Assembly: GCF_015291665.1 (NCBI RefSeq) | Contig: NZ_CP030048.1 | Span: forward strand, 3,286,001-3,350,000 | From: Bradyrhizobium sp. CCBAU 53338 | Lineage (GTDB): Bacteria > Pseudomonadota > Alphaproteobacteria > Rhizobiales > Xanthobacteraceae | Reading direction: 5' to 3' | DNA: 64,000 nt | Shown here: piece by piece, positions 9,961 to 18,819 of the stretch | Layout: each line of letters begins with the position of its first letter | Position numbering within the stretch: the first letter of the stretch is position 1 | The notes under the pieces: generated by a model | Databases searched by the model: none | What the model saw: the letters and a program-made list of their open reading frames with translations, nothing else | Told to the model about the DNA's origin: nothing | Program-made: the position numbers and the translations under genes

Positions 9961-11141
9961 CAGCCGACCGTTTCCGGGAGCGCGGACGATGCAAGCGGCG
10001 GAGCCTCGGTCCAGCGAACGGGATCTGTCAAATCAGATGCGGTCAATCTGGCGTCGGCGGCTTCCACGGCCAGGGCGACGGCCTCGTCATCGGTAGGTGC
10101 CAGCGCGGTCAGCAGATCCGGGCGCCGGCGCTCTGCGATCGCCAGATAAGGATCGTTGGGGATGGGGTGCCAGAGCCAATAGGCCCCGGGCTGCTCGGCC
10201 GTAAAGCCGTCGACATGAGCCGCAACCTCTTGCGTGAACTCGGCCGCCGCGGCTTGAACGAGCATCGATGTCCGATAAGCGATCGGAGCGAGGATGTTCA
10301 TCGAGAATCCCGTGGCATCGCGGCACGATGCGAAGCCGGGCAGAACCAGCGTGCCCGTCCGCGCGTAGCGCGCAGGTCCGGGTGGATAGCGGAATTCGGA
10401 ATCATGGGTGTTGACGGTGATCCCGGCGTAGATGGCGCTGGGATAGACGTCCACGACCATGAAGACGACGCCTTTGTTCTGAAGCACGCGGGCGATCTCG
10501 GCTCCGGTGTTGCGTCGTGCGAACGCGATCGGCGTCGCCCCGGTTGCACTTCGGCCTGCATAGATCCATTGTTCGGTCGGTGTCGGCCGGCGGCCGATCG
10601 AATAGACGAAGCCGACGTTGAAGCCGCAGTCCTTGAGATGTGCTGCGAACAGTTCGAGGCTGCCGATATGGGGCACGGCAATGATGCAGCCGTTGCGCGA
10701 TTCTGAAAGCGCCCGCGCGAGACGATCGAGCGCATCGCCCGGAATCCTGGCTTCGAGACCCAAGGCTCTGCCGCGATCCTGCTGAAGATTGGCAAGGTCG
10801 AACAGGACGGTGACCCACGCGGCCAATCCGTCGATCACATTGTCGGATGTCGCGGTACTGCGGCGAATGATGCTCTGGCGTAGGAACATGTTGTTGCCCA
10901 TCGCGCTCGGCAGGCTCGCGATCAGGCTTGCGATCTCGCAGGCAACGTGTCCCTGACGTGCGACGGGGACGATTGGGGCCAGGCGGTCGACGAGAGTTAC
11001 TACGGCGGTCTGGATGTCCCCGTGCTCGCGAGGAAAGGGCCGCGGATTTGTCCCGCGCTGGTCGATCCCCGCTGCTGTTTCCCGAAACGTCACGTGAGCC
11101 CCAGATCCCGCCAGAAATTGCGGGAAAATCACACCATACAA
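9960..11141 (-). CDS. HtrB/LpxL-like lysophospholipid acyltransferase family protein
   Basis: A 393-residue protein with the LPLAT pattern of lipid A late acyltransferases. The HX4E signature is H158-I-G-S-L-E163 (canonical HtrB is HxxNWE), followed by NVGFVYSIGRRP and a VVFMVVDVYP strand. The last ~100 residues are less conserved. The first ~45 residues look unlike the family, so the true start may be internal. It is the first gene of a leftward pair with an MFS pump and diverges from gmd-fcl, which suggests an envelope lipid or polysaccharide role. The acyl acceptor is unknown. It may belong to a divergent LPLAT branch rather than true LpxL. Confidence 0.65.
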   Translation of the reverse strand: MYGVIFPQFLAGSGAHVTFRETAAGIDQRGTNPRPFPREHGDIQTAVVTLVDRLAPIVPVARQGHVACEIASLIASLPSAMGNNMFLRQSIIRRSTATSDNVIDGLAAWVTVLFDLANLQQDRGRALGLEARIPGDALDRLARALSESRNGCIIAVPHIGSLELFAAHLKDCGFNVGFVYSIGRRPTPTEQWIYAGRSATGATPIAFARRNTGAEIARVLQNKGVVFMVVDVYPSAIYAGITVNTHDSEFRYPPGPARYARTGTLVLPGFASCRDATGFSMNILAPIAYRTSMLVQAAAAEFTQEVAAHVDGFTAEQPGAYWLWHPIPNDPYLAIAERRRPDLLTALAPTDDEAVALAVEAADARLTASDLTDPVRWTEAPPLASSALPETVG

Positions 11142-11322
11142 GTGTTACCAGCTTCTCAAGGTTTCCCTTCGGCCTTCGGTGCCGCCCCTCCGGCTCGCGG
11201 CCGGAATCCTCGGAAAAAGAACGGTTTAACGCCGTAGTGGGTTGACCCCGGCGAACGATGTGTCAGAGAAGGGCAGGTTTCGGAAGCCGGCCCCGCGGGG
11301 CCGATTGGGAGCGTTTGCGGAT

Positions 11323-12393
11323 ATGGCTGAGCGGGTCGCTCTCATCACCGGTGTGACGGGTCAGGACGGCGCTTACCTTGCCGAGCATCTGCTGTCGCTC
11401 GGTTATGTCGTGCACGGGATCAAGCGGCGCTCGTCCTCGTTCAACACCGCGCGCGTCGATCACCTTTACCAGGACCCGCATGTCGGCAACGTGCCGTTCC
11501 TGATGCACTACGGCGACATGACGGATTCGACCAATCTGATCCGCCTGGTGCAGCAGATCCGGCCAACCGAGATCTACAATCTCGCCGCCCAGAGCCACGT
11601 CGCCGTCAGCTTCGAGAGCCCCGAATATACCGCCAACGCCGACGCCATCGGCGTGCTGCGCTTGCTGGAGGCGATCCGTATCCTCGGCATGGAGAAGCAG
11701 ACGCGGTTCTACCAGGCCTCGACCTCCGAGCTCTACGGCCTCGTGCAGGAGATCCCGCAGAAGGAGACGACGCCGTTCTATCCGCGCTCGCCCTATGGCG
11801 TGGCAAAACTCTATGGCTACTGGATCACGGTGAACTACCGCGAAGCCTATGGCATGTTTGCCAGCAACGGCATCCTGTTCAACCACGAGAGCCCGATCCG
11901 CGGCGAGACCTTCGTCACGCGCAAGATCACGCGCGGTGTGGCGCGGATCGAGGTCGGGCTGGAGCAGACGCTCTATCTCGGCAATCTCGAGGCCAAGCGC
12001 GACTGGGGCCATGCCAAGGATTACGTCGAGGGCATGCACATGATCCTGCAAGCCGACAAGCCCGACGATTTCGTGCTCGCCACCGGTGAGACGCGCTCAG
12101 TGCGTGAATTGGTCGAGCTGTCCTTTGCCCATGTCGGCCGTCGCATCGAATGGCGCGGTGCTGGCGTCGATGAAACCGGCATTGATGCCGCCAGCGGCAA
12201 GGCGGTGGTGAAGATCGACCCGACCTATTTCCGCCCGACCGAGGTCGATCTGCTCGTCGGCGATGCAAGCAAGGCGCGGCAGGTGCTCGGCTGGAAGCCG
12301 AAGCGGAGCTTTGCGCAACTCGTCGAGGAGATGATGACGAGCGATCTGGCCGATGCCAAACGGGATGTCGTCAATGGCAAGCGTACCGTTTGA
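11323..12393 (+). CDS. gmd: GDP-mannose 4,6-dehydratase
   Basis: A 356-residue extended SDR that converts GDP-mannose to GDP-4-keto-6-deoxymannose. The NADP-binding motif [13 protein letters not shown] is at residues 9-21. [15 protein letters not shown], and the catalytic [12 protein letters not shown] with Tyr near 157 follow, and [16 protein letters not shown] is diagnostic of Gmd. The start at 11323 matches the family; the frame is open back to 11242 but that part is not conserved. It overlaps fcl by 20 bp, so the two form one operon. Confidence 0.95.
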   Translation: MAERVALITGVTGQDGAYLAEHLLSLGYVVHGIKRRSSSFNTARVDHLYQDPHVGNVPFLMHYGDMTDSTNLIRLVQQIRPTEIYNLAAQSHVAVSFESPEYTANADAIGVLRLLEAIRILGMEKQTRFYQASTSELYGLVQEIPQKETTPFYPRSPYGVAKLYGYWITVNYREAYGMFASNGILFNHESPIRGETFVTRKITRGVARIEVGLEQTLYLGNLEAKRDWGHAKDYVEGMHMILQADKPDDFVLATGETRSVRELVELSFAHVGRRIEWRGAGVDETGIDAASGKAVVKIDPTYFRPTEVDLLVGDASKARQVLGWKPKRSFAQLVEEMMTSDLADAKRDVVNGKRTV

Positions 12394-13330
12394 GCTGAAA
12401 GGCAAGAGCGTCTACGTCGCCGGCCATCGCGGCATGGTCGGCAGCGCCATCGTGCGCCGGCTGGCGCGGGAGAATGTGAATCTCGTCACCGTCGACCGGC
12501 GCGAGGTCGATCTCTGCAACCAGGCTGCCGTGTTCGACTGGTTCGCGCGCCTGCGGCCGCAGGTCATCTTCCTCGCCGCGGCCAAGGTCGGCGGCATCGT
12601 CGCCAACAACACGCTGCGCGCCGAGTTCATCTACGACAACATCGCGATCGCCGCGAATGTGATCCAGGCCGCGCATCAAAACGGGGCCGAGAAGCTGATG
12701 TTCCTCGGCTCCTCCTGCATCTATCCGAAACTGGCGCCGCAGCCGCTGCGCGAGGACAGCGTGCTATCGGGCCCGCTGGAGCCGACCAACGAGCCCTACG
12801 CGATTGCCAAGATCGCGGGCATCAAGATGGCGGAGGCCTATCGCAGCCAGTATGGCAGCGACTTCATCAGCGTGATGCCGACCAATCTCTACGGCCCCGG
12901 CGACAATTATCACCCCGAGCTGAGCCACGTCGTTGCCGCGCTGATCCGTCGCTTTCACGAGGCGAAAGTGTCGGACGCGAAGACCGTCGCGGTCTGGGGT
13001 ACCGGCACGCCGCGTCGCGAGTTCCTCTATGTCGACGACATGGCGGATGCCTGCGTGCATCTGATGAAGATCCATTCCGGCGCGGAGCTGGTCAACATCG
13101 GCACCGGCGAGGACATCGCCATCGCCGAGTTCGCGCGCGTCGTCGCCGAGATCGTCGGCTATCGGGGCGAGATTGTCTTCGACACCTCGCGTCCCGACGG
13201 CACGCCGCGCAAGCTGCTCGATGTCAACAGGCTGACCAGGCTCGGCTGGCGCGCGACGACGTCGCTTCAGGATGGCTTGAAGCAGGCTTACGAGGCGTAT
13301 CAGGCCGCGTCGTCGGTTCCCGCGCAATAG
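12374..13330 (+). CDS. fcl: GDP-L-fucose synthase
   Basis: A 318-residue SDR epimerase-reductase that completes GDP-L-fucose synthesis from the Gmd product. It has [11 protein letters not shown] at the N-terminus, LGSSCIYP, the catalytic [11 protein letters not shown], and [15 protein letters not shown], all characteristic of Fcl/WcaG. The ATG at 12374 has CGGGA upstream; an ATG at 12365 is possible. The product feeds fucosylation of LPS, EPS or, in some rhizobia, Nod factor. No fucosyltransferase gene is nearby, so the destination is unknown. Confidence 0.94.
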   Translation: MASVPFELKGKSVYVAGHRGMVGSAIVRRLARENVNLVTVDRREVDLCNQAAVFDWFARLRPQVIFLAAAKVGGIVANNTLRAEFIYDNIAIAANVIQAAHQNGAEKLMFLGSSCIYPKLAPQPLREDSVLSGPLEPTNEPYAIAKIAGIKMAEAYRSQYGSDFISVMPTNLYGPGDNYHPELSHVVAALIRRFHEAKVSDAKTVAVWGTGTPRREFLYVDDMADACVHLMKIHSGAELVNIGTGEDIAIAEFARVVAEIVGYRGEIVFDTSRPDGTPRKLLDVNRLTRLGWRATTSLQDGLKQAYEAYQAASSVPAQ

Positions 13331-13333
13331 ACC

Positions 13334-14269
13334 TCACACGATCAGACGGCCGCGCCGCCCGGCAATGCCGATCGCGACCTCGGCGCCCGCATTGAAATCG
13401 AGGCGGTCGGCTTCGACGCCGTCGCTGAAGATGACGCCGTTCTCCGCCATCAGCGAGCGGATGCGCAATTTCTCCTCGGACGCGAGGCGCCCGCAGACCA
13501 GATTGGTCTGCGAGTAGCGGCTCGGGAAGGGCTCGCGCACGGCAAAGCGCAGCTCCGCGGCGTCCCAGGGCAGGGCCTCGTAGCCCGTCAGAGCAGGCGG
13601 CAGGCCAAAGCTGCCGGCGATGGCCAGCGAGCCGGTGACGATGCTCTTGAACCAGGCGGTCGATCCGAGACCGGTCGAGACGATCAGTCCGCTCGAGGAT
13701 TGCCGTTCCGTCGTTCCTCCCGCTGCGATCTCGTAGATCGCGGAAGTATGGGTGCGCGCGCCGATGAAGAGGTCGTTTACGGCATGGAGCACCTGGCCGT
13801 CGCTGAGTCGCGCCTCGGCCATCGTCACGGCCTGGCTGTTGCGCTTGTCGGCTGCGACCTCCGGCAGCAGCTTTGCGAGGTCGGGCGGTTCGAAGGGAAG
13901 CAGGATGCCGTCGTAGCGCGCAGGATCCGGGTTGAGCCCGATCAGAGGATGGTCGTCGAGATATTTCATGGTGTTGGCGACGACGCCGTCCTGGCCCAGC
14001 GCGACCACGATGTCATCGGGCGCGAAGATGAAATTGGGCAGGAAGCCGCGCTCGATGACCTGGTAACGCCCCCATTGCTCCAGCACCTGAAGCGTCGCGT
14101 GTCGCTGCGCATGATAGATCTCGTGCTCGTGTTCATAGTCCGAGAAGTCGGCGCCGAGGTGCTCGACATAGAAGCGCGCCTGCGCCGCCGTCAGGTAACG
14201 CGCGACCAGGTCCTCCAGCCTGGTCTTGCGCGTCACCAGCACGACCTTGCGGTCATTGGCGGCGGGCAT
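13334..14269 (-). CDS. NAD(+)-kinase-like protein
   Basis: A 311-residue protein related to ATP-NAD kinases. LGQDGVVANT at residues 91-100 sits where the family has GGDGT. NPDPARYDGILLPF, AVNDLFIGARTHTSAIYEI and STGLGSTAWF follow the family order. The canonical second Gly of GGDG is replaced by Gln (G-Q-D-G), so activity should be tested rather than assumed. It overlaps the upstream SPFH gene by 17 bp, so the two are one operon, divergent from an NrtR-like regulator. That context supports a role in NAD metabolism. Confidence 0.72.
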   Translation of the reverse strand: MPAANDRKVVLVTRKTRLEDLVARYLTAAQARFYVEHLGADFSDYEHEHEIYHAQRHATLQVLEQWGRYQVIERGFLPNFIFAPDDIVVALGQDGVVANTMKYLDDHPLIGLNPDPARYDGILLPFEPPDLAKLLPEVAADKRNSQAVTMAEARLSDGQVLHAVNDLFIGARTHTSAIYEIAAGGTTERQSSSGLIVSTGLGSTAWFKSIVTGSLAIAGSFGLPPALTGYEALPWDAAELRFAVREPFPSRYSQTNLVCGRLASEEKLRIRSLMAENGVIFSDGVEADRLDFNAGAEVAIGIAGRRGRLIV

Positions 14270-15296
14270 TGATGGCCTCCGGCTTCGGCTTCTCGATCAG
14301 CTGGCTGAGCAGGTCAGGCGAGACGTTGAGCTGGCCGATCCTCTCGGCCTTCTCGGCGATGCCGGAGAAGGCCTGCGCGATCAGCTGGCCCGGCTGCATG
14401 CCGGCCGCGGCGAGCGCCTGGATGACGCGGGTGTCGACGCCCTCGAAAATCTTCATCAGCGCGCCGACGCGATAGGCTTCGGCATCGGCCAGCGTACGAG
14501 TGTTCCCGGCGTTGAGGCCGACGAAATCCTTGCGCTTGCCTTCCAGCACGATGTCCGCGGCCATGCCGGCCTGGCGCAGCTCGTTGCGCTTGGCGGCGAC
14601 GCTCGCCTCGGCGTCCATCTGGGTCTCGCGGATCGAGCGCTTCTTCTGCTCGACCGCGATCTCGGTGTCGAGCTCGCTCTCGCGAATGGCGCGCTCCTGC
14701 TCGACCGCGAAATTGCGCCGCGCGAAGATCGCCTCGTCCGCGATCTTCAGGATCGCTTCGCGGGCCTGCGCCTCCAGCGCCTTGGCGGTGTCAGGCGTCG
14801 GCTTGATGCCGCGGATCGACACGCCCAGGATTTCGAGGCCGAGGGCCTCGATGTCGGCGCGTCCCCGCAAGCCGCCTGCAATGATGTCGGCGATGCGGTC
14901 GGAAGCCTGCAACGCGTCCTTCAGCGCCAGCTCCTTGATCGCCTGCTGCGCGAGCACCTCGACCGTACCGAGAATACGCTCGGGCAGCTTCTCCGGATCG
15001 TCGCTCTCATAGGTCTTGCCGTCGGGCTTCAGGGTGAAGTTCAGCATCGAGGCCGCCTTCTTCGGCTCGCTGACGCGATAGGTGACGAGGCCCTGCACGG
15101 TCAGCGTTTGAAAGTCGCGCGCGATCAATGGGAAGATGAAGGAGGCGTCGCGGCTGCCGACGGGCACGGCGACGAGCGTGGTCACCGGCGCGTAGTACAG
15201 GGCGGAAAGGCCGGTGCCCTCGGCGACGACCGCACCGGCGCGGTACTTCATCAGATAGGTGGTGGGCTGGGCCTTGATGAATCGGATGCCGAACAT
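14253..15296 (-). CDS. SPFH/band-7 domain protein
   Basis: A 347-residue SPFH (stomatin/prohibitin/flotillin/HflK) protein. It starts MFGIRFIKAQPTTYLMKY and has the SPFH fold to about residue 165. A long charged helical region rich in E, R, K and A (about 165-260) is likely coiled coil. The start at 15296 has a perfect AGGAGG; the open frame runs to 15332, through the ribosome binding site. No clear N-terminal membrane helix is seen. Family members scaffold membrane microdomains. It is first in a leftward operon with the NAD-kinase-like gene. Confidence 0.8.
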   Translation of the reverse strand: MFGIRFIKAQPTTYLMKYRAGAVVAEGTGLSALYYAPVTTLVAVPVGSRDASFIFPLIARDFQTLTVQGLVTYRVSEPKKAASMLNFTLKPDGKTYESDDPEKLPERILGTVEVLAQQAIKELALKDALQASDRIADIIAGGLRGRADIEALGLEILGVSIRGIKPTPDTAKALEAQAREAILKIADEAIFARRNFAVEQERAIRESELDTEIAVEQKKRSIRETQMDAEASVAAKRNELRQAGMAADIVLEGKRKDFVGLNAGNTRTLADAEAYRVGALMKIFEGVDTRVIQALAAAGMQPGQLIAQAFSGIAEKAERIGQLNVSPDLLSQLIEKPKPEAINARRQ

Positions 15297-15314
15297 GGCT
15301 TGCCTCCTATGGCA

Positions 15315-15358
15315 GTAAGTTGGTCTAAGCAACTAAGTAAGTTGGACTGTACAACTAA
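15315..15358. promoter_or_regulatory. Two adjacent 22-bp operator-like repeats in the nrtR/SPFH promoter
   Basis: Two head-to-tail 22-bp units, 15315-15336 and 15337-15358, match at 18 of 22 positions. Each holds an inverted repeat AGTTG-N7-CAACT (15318-15334 and 15340-15356). Their centres are 22 bp apart, about two helical turns, so two dimers would bind the same face. Unit 2 overlaps a possible -35 (TTGGAC, 15342-15347) with TAGTGT 17 bp downstream for the rightward gene. The likely ligand is the adjacent NrtR-like regulator; this is inferred from position. Confidence 0.75.
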
Positions 15359-15395
15359 CTGTGCTAGTGTCAAGGTCGAACGGGGGAGGCTGCCA

Positions 15396-16124
15396 ATGGC
15401 GGGCGAGGATCGGGTCCAAGGGGCTGGACAATCAGGGCAATTGGATTTCGCGCGGCCGCTGACCACGGTCGACGTCGTGATCTTTGCGATTCTCGACGAC
15501 AGGCTTCAGGTGCTGCTGGTGCAGCGTCCGGCCGGCGAGGGCGAGCCGTTTCCACTCAGCCTGGCGCTGCCGGGCGGCTTCGTCGACGTCGCCAAGGACC
15601 GTGACCTCGCCGCCTGTGCGGCACGCAAGCTGAAGGACAAGACCGGCGTCACCAGTCCTTATCTCGAGCAGCTCGGAAGCTGGGGAAGCGCGACGCGCGA
15701 CCCGCGCGGCTGGTCGGCAACCCACGCCTATTTCGCGCTGATCCCGGCCGATGCAAGGGAGATTACCAGCGATGCGCGCTGGTGTCCGATCAGCGGCGGC
15801 AAGGTCAGGGAGAAGCTCGCCTTCGACCACGGCGATATCCTGACAAGCGCAATCCAGCGCCTGCGCAACAAGGTGGAGTATACCTCGCTGCCCGCTTATT
15901 TGATGCCTGCGGAATTCACGCTGCCCGATTTGCAACGCGTCTACGAGGTCGTGCTCGATCGTCCGCTGGAGAAGAGCGCCTTCCGCACAAGGATCCTCTC
16001 GGCCGACATCATCGAGCCGGTCGCAAAGATGCGGCGCGGCCCGAACCGTCCGGCGCAGCTCTATCGCCTCAGGAAGGGCAGGGAGCCCGTCTATTTCGTG
16101 CGGACATTCAATCCGCCGGAATGA
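15396..16124 (+). CDS. nrtR: NrtR-like regulator: degenerate Nudix domain plus winged helix
   Basis: A 242-residue protein with an N-terminal Nudix fold (about 20-150) and a C-terminal winged helix (about 165-235) ending in RGPNRPAQLYRLRK, as in NrtR repressors of NAD metabolism. The Nudix box at 60-85 has lost its catalytic glutamates: where REUxEExGU is expected it reads RKLKDKTGV. That fits a sensor of ADP-ribose or a related ligand rather than a hydrolase. The ATG at 15396 is preceded by GGGGGAGG. The divergent SPFH and NAD-kinase-like operon and the paired operators suggest control of both units. NrtR assignment is by domain pattern. Confidence 0.8.
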   Translation: MAGEDRVQGAGQSGQLDFARPLTTVDVVIFAILDDRLQVLLVQRPAGEGEPFPLSLALPGGFVDVAKDRDLAACAARKLKDKTGVTSPYLEQLGSWGSATRDPRGWSATHAYFALIPADAREITSDARWCPISGGKVREKLAFDHGDILTSAIQRLRNKVEYTSLPAYLMPAEFTLPDLQRVYEVVLDRPLEKSAFRTRILSADIIEPVAKMRRGPNRPAQLYRLRKGREPVYFVRTFNPPE

Positions 16125-16348
16125 CGTCGCGTCGGGAGCTCCGGACGCAGATAACATCATGTTAGGTTTATCGCATAACTGGGTAATTGTGTTAGTCCGG
16201 CGAAAGCCTATTGTCGCGCCAATCAAACACCCATCGGCAGTGACGAACGCTTGCGGAGACCCCGCACGGCGCGCGGACAGTGCTGCCCAGTTTCTTCGAA
16301 GAAGCCCGACCACGGGACGCCAGCAAACCAGTTTGGAGGACTCTCAGG

Positions 16349-17737
16349 ATGACCGGAATCCATCAGGTGAGCCAGTCGAGGAAAGCCGCTGCGAGCGGCT
16401 GGATCGGGTCGGCGCTCGAATATTATGACTTCTTCATCTACGCGACCGCCGCGTCGCTGATCTTCCCGCAAATCTTCTTCCCGTCGGACAATCCCACGGT
16501 CGCGATCGTCGCGTCGCTGGCGACCTATGGCGTTGGCTATGTGGCCCGGCCGATCGGCGCCTTCGTGCTCGGACATTGGGGCGACACCCACGGCCGCAAG
16601 ACCGTTCTCATCGTCTGCATGTTCCTGATGGGCATCTCGACCATGGCGGTGGGCATCCTGCCGACCTATCAACAGGTCGGCATCCTCGCGCCGATCCTGC
16701 TGGTCATCCTTCGCCTGGTGCAGGGCTTTGCCGTTGCCGGCGAAATCTCCGGCGCAAGCTCGATGATTCTGGAGCATGCGCCGTTCGGCCGGCGCGGCTT
16801 CTATGCGAGTTTTGCGCTCCAGGGCGTGCAGGCCGGACAAATTCTCGCGGCCGCCGTCTTCCTGCCGCTGGCGGCTTACATGCCGACTGATGCCTTCAAC
16901 AGTTGGGGCTGGCGGATTCCGTTCCTGCTCAGCTTCTTCGTCATCGTCGCAGGCTACATCATTCGTCGCGAAGTCGACGAAACCCCCGCCTTTGCGCGAG
17001 AAGGCGAAAGGGGAGAAACGCCGCGGACGCCCGTCGTTCAGGCCATCAAGCTGAACTGGCCCGACATGCTCAGGGTCATCTGCATGGCGCTGATGAACGT
17101 CATCCCGGTCGTTGCGACCATCTTCGGCGCGGCCTACGCCGTGCAGCCGGCCTACGGCATCGGCTTTGCCAAGGACGTCTATCTGTGGATCCCGGTGCTC
17201 GGAAACATGGTGGCCGTGTTCGTCATTCCCTTCGTCGGCAGTCTCTCCGACAGGATCGGCCGCAAGCCTCCGATCATCGTGGGTGCGCTGCTCTCCGGCC
17301 TGCTCGCCTTCCTCTATCTCTACGCCATCAGCATCCGGAACGTGCCGCTCGCGATCCTGGTCTCGCTCTTGATGTGGGGCGTCGTCTATCAGGGCTACAA
17401 CGCGATCTTCCCGAGCTTCTATCCGGAGCTGTTTCCGACGCGCACCCGCGTCTCGGCGATGGCGATCTCGCAGAACATTGGAACGACCATCACGGCGTTG
17501 CTTCCGGCCCTGTTTGCGACGGTGGCGCCTCCCGGCTCGGCCAACATTCCGACAACGGTGGGCGCGATCGCCTTCGGCATCACTGTCATCGCGGCGCTGG
17601 CGGCTGTCACGGCGAGGGAAACCTACCGGATCAGCATCGACGATCTCGGCAATCCCACGGCCGTTCCGATGGCGCGCTCCGACTACGAGCGGCAGCGGGC
17701 GGGCGCCGCGAGCGGTGCTGTCGCCGTTCGGATCTGA
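16349..17737 (+). CDS. MFS transporter, metabolite:H+ symporter (MHS) family
   Basis: A 462-residue, 12-helix permease of the MHS branch (ShiA/KgtP/ProP-like). It has the hallmark ALEYYDFFIYATAA in helix 1, GHWGDTHGRKTVL (motif A) after helix 2, RLVQGFAVAGE in helix 4 and GSLSDRIGRKP in the second half. TTGGAGGA lies 8 nt before the ATG at 16349; the longer frame from 16280 lacks a suitable site. Members import organic acids, betaines or shikimate. The BKACE gene downstream suggests a keto acid or carnitine-like substrate, but this is only context. The 224-bp upstream spacer shows no gene. Confidence 0.87.
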   Translation: MTGIHQVSQSRKAAASGWIGSALEYYDFFIYATAASLIFPQIFFPSDNPTVAIVASLATYGVGYVARPIGAFVLGHWGDTHGRKTVLIVCMFLMGISTMAVGILPTYQQVGILAPILLVILRLVQGFAVAGEISGASSMILEHAPFGRRGFYASFALQGVQAGQILAAAVFLPLAAYMPTDAFNSWGWRIPFLLSFFVIVAGYIIRREVDETPAFAREGERGETPRTPVVQAIKLNWPDMLRVICMALMNVIPVVATIFGAAYAVQPAYGIGFAKDVYLWIPVLGNMVAVFVIPFVGSLSDRIGRKPPIIVGALLSGLLAFLYLYAISIRNVPLAILVSLLMWGVVYQGYNAIFPSFYPELFPTRTRVSAMAISQNIGTTITALLPALFATVAPPGSANIPTTVGAIAFGITVIAALAAVTARETYRISIDDLGNPTAVPMARSDYERQRAGAASGAVAVRI

Positions 17738-17745
17738 AGGGGCAA

Positions 17746-17773
17746 CGCCGCTGCGATGAGGTTCGCAGCGGCG
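17746..17773 (+). terminator. Strong hairpin after the MHS transporter gene
   Basis: A perfect 11-bp stem (CGCCGCTGCGA at 17746-17756, complement at 17763-17773) with a 6-nt loop lies 9 nt after the transporter stop. There is no T run, so it may be a weak terminator or an mRNA-stabilising element in front of the BKACE gene. Confidence 0.5.
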
Positions 17774-17845
17774 AGACTTCACTGTATAAGCTGACCGTCG
17801 ATTGAAGTTTGAAGCGCGCGAGCGCGATCATGATGAGGTTTGCAG

Positions 17846-18673
17846 ATGAATCCCGTTGTTGTTGCCGTCGCAATCACCGGCTCCGTTCCGCGCAAGAAGG
17901 ACAATCCGGCGGTGCCGATCTTGCCGGCCGAGCAGGTCGAATCGACACACCAGGCCTTCGAGGCCGGCGCCACGCTTGCGCATATCCATGTCCGCAACGA
18001 CGACGAAACGCCGTCCTCCGACCCGGAGCGTTTTGCGCAGGTGCAGCAGGGGATCAAGAAGCATTGTCCCGGGATGATCGTGCAGTTCTCGACCGGCGGG
18101 CGCGGCCGCGATCCCTCGGCGCGAGGATCGTCGCTCTACCTGAAGCCGGACATGGCCTCGCTGTCGACGGGGTCGGTGAACTTTCCAACCATTGTCTACG
18201 AAAACAGCGCCGCCCTGGTCGAGACTCTCGCCACCGGCATGAAGGCGAATGGCATTCGCCCTGAGATCGAGATCTTCGATCTGTCGCATCTGCACGGCGC
18301 GCGACGCCTGATCGAGGCGGGGCTGATGGACGCGCGTCCGCACGTGCAGTTCGTCATGGGCGTCAAGAACGCGATGCCGGCCGACGAGCATGTGCTCGAC
18401 ATCCTGCTGGCTGAACTCCGTCGCCTGATCCCGAAAGCGACCTGGACCGCGGCCGGGATCGGACGCCATCAGGCCGAGGTGATGGGCTGGGCCTTGGCGC
18501 GCGGCGCCGATGCGGTTCGCACCGGGCTCGAGGACAATATCAGGGTCGACAAGACGCGCCTCGCCGCCAGCAATGCGGAGCTCGTGAGCATCGCTTGTGA
18601 AGCCGTCACGCACCACGGCCGGCGCGTGGCGACTGCGGCCGAGGCGCGATCCTTGCTCGGGATCGCGGGGTAG
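17846..18673 (+). CDS. Beta-keto acid cleavage enzyme (BKACE, DUF849)
   Basis: A 275-residue zinc-dependent TIM-barrel enzyme of the Kce/BKACE family. These condense a beta-keto acid with acetyl-CoA to give acetoacetate and a CoA ester. AHIHVRN holds the paired metal-binding histidines near residue 50. PEIEIFDLSHL, GIGRHQAEVMGWALARGADAVRTGLEDNI and the C-terminal helix are typical. The ATG at 17846 follows GAGG; a TTG 6 nt earlier is unlikely. It lies between two MFS genes and upstream of a CoA transferase, a plausible keto acid uptake and cleavage locus. Substrate class (carnitine-derived, aromatic or amino) cannot be read directly. Confidence 0.87.
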   Translation: MNPVVVAVAITGSVPRKKDNPAVPILPAEQVESTHQAFEAGATLAHIHVRNDDETPSSDPERFAQVQQGIKKHCPGMIVQFSTGGRGRDPSARGSSLYLKPDMASLSTGSVNFPTIVYENSAALVETLATGMKANGIRPEIEIFDLSHLHGARRLIEAGLMDARPHVQFVMGVKNAMPADEHVLDILLAELRRLIPKATWTAAGIGRHQAEVMGWALARGADAVRTGLEDNIRVDKTRLAASNAELVSIACEAVTHHGRRVATAAEARSLLGIAG

Positions 18674-18819
18674 GGACGCCCGTCCCACACCTGACATCTG
18701 CCTGACATGCTCCTGGCTGCCTTCTGCCATTCGGCGCTCGGCGTTCCCGTGCGCTGAGTCTCCGGGTAAGACAGGGCTCACAGGCGTGATCGGCGCCTGC
18801 CGGGCAGGCGACGACTGGA

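Noticed and set aside
7634..9994. 786-codon minus-strand frame spanning the binding-protein gene, terminator and MFS gene
   Set aside because: It runs through a terminator and an antisense gene and is Arg/His-rich shadow sequence.
11323..13330. Nod factor fucosylation genes (noeL-nolK)
   Set aside because: The enzymes are the same family, but no nod box, nodZ or other nod gene is nearby.
16223..17782. 519-codon minus-strand frame opposite the MHS transporter gene
   Set aside because: The product is a charged Arg/Asp/Glu-rich shadow; the plus-strand frame has clear MFS motifs and a ribosome binding site.
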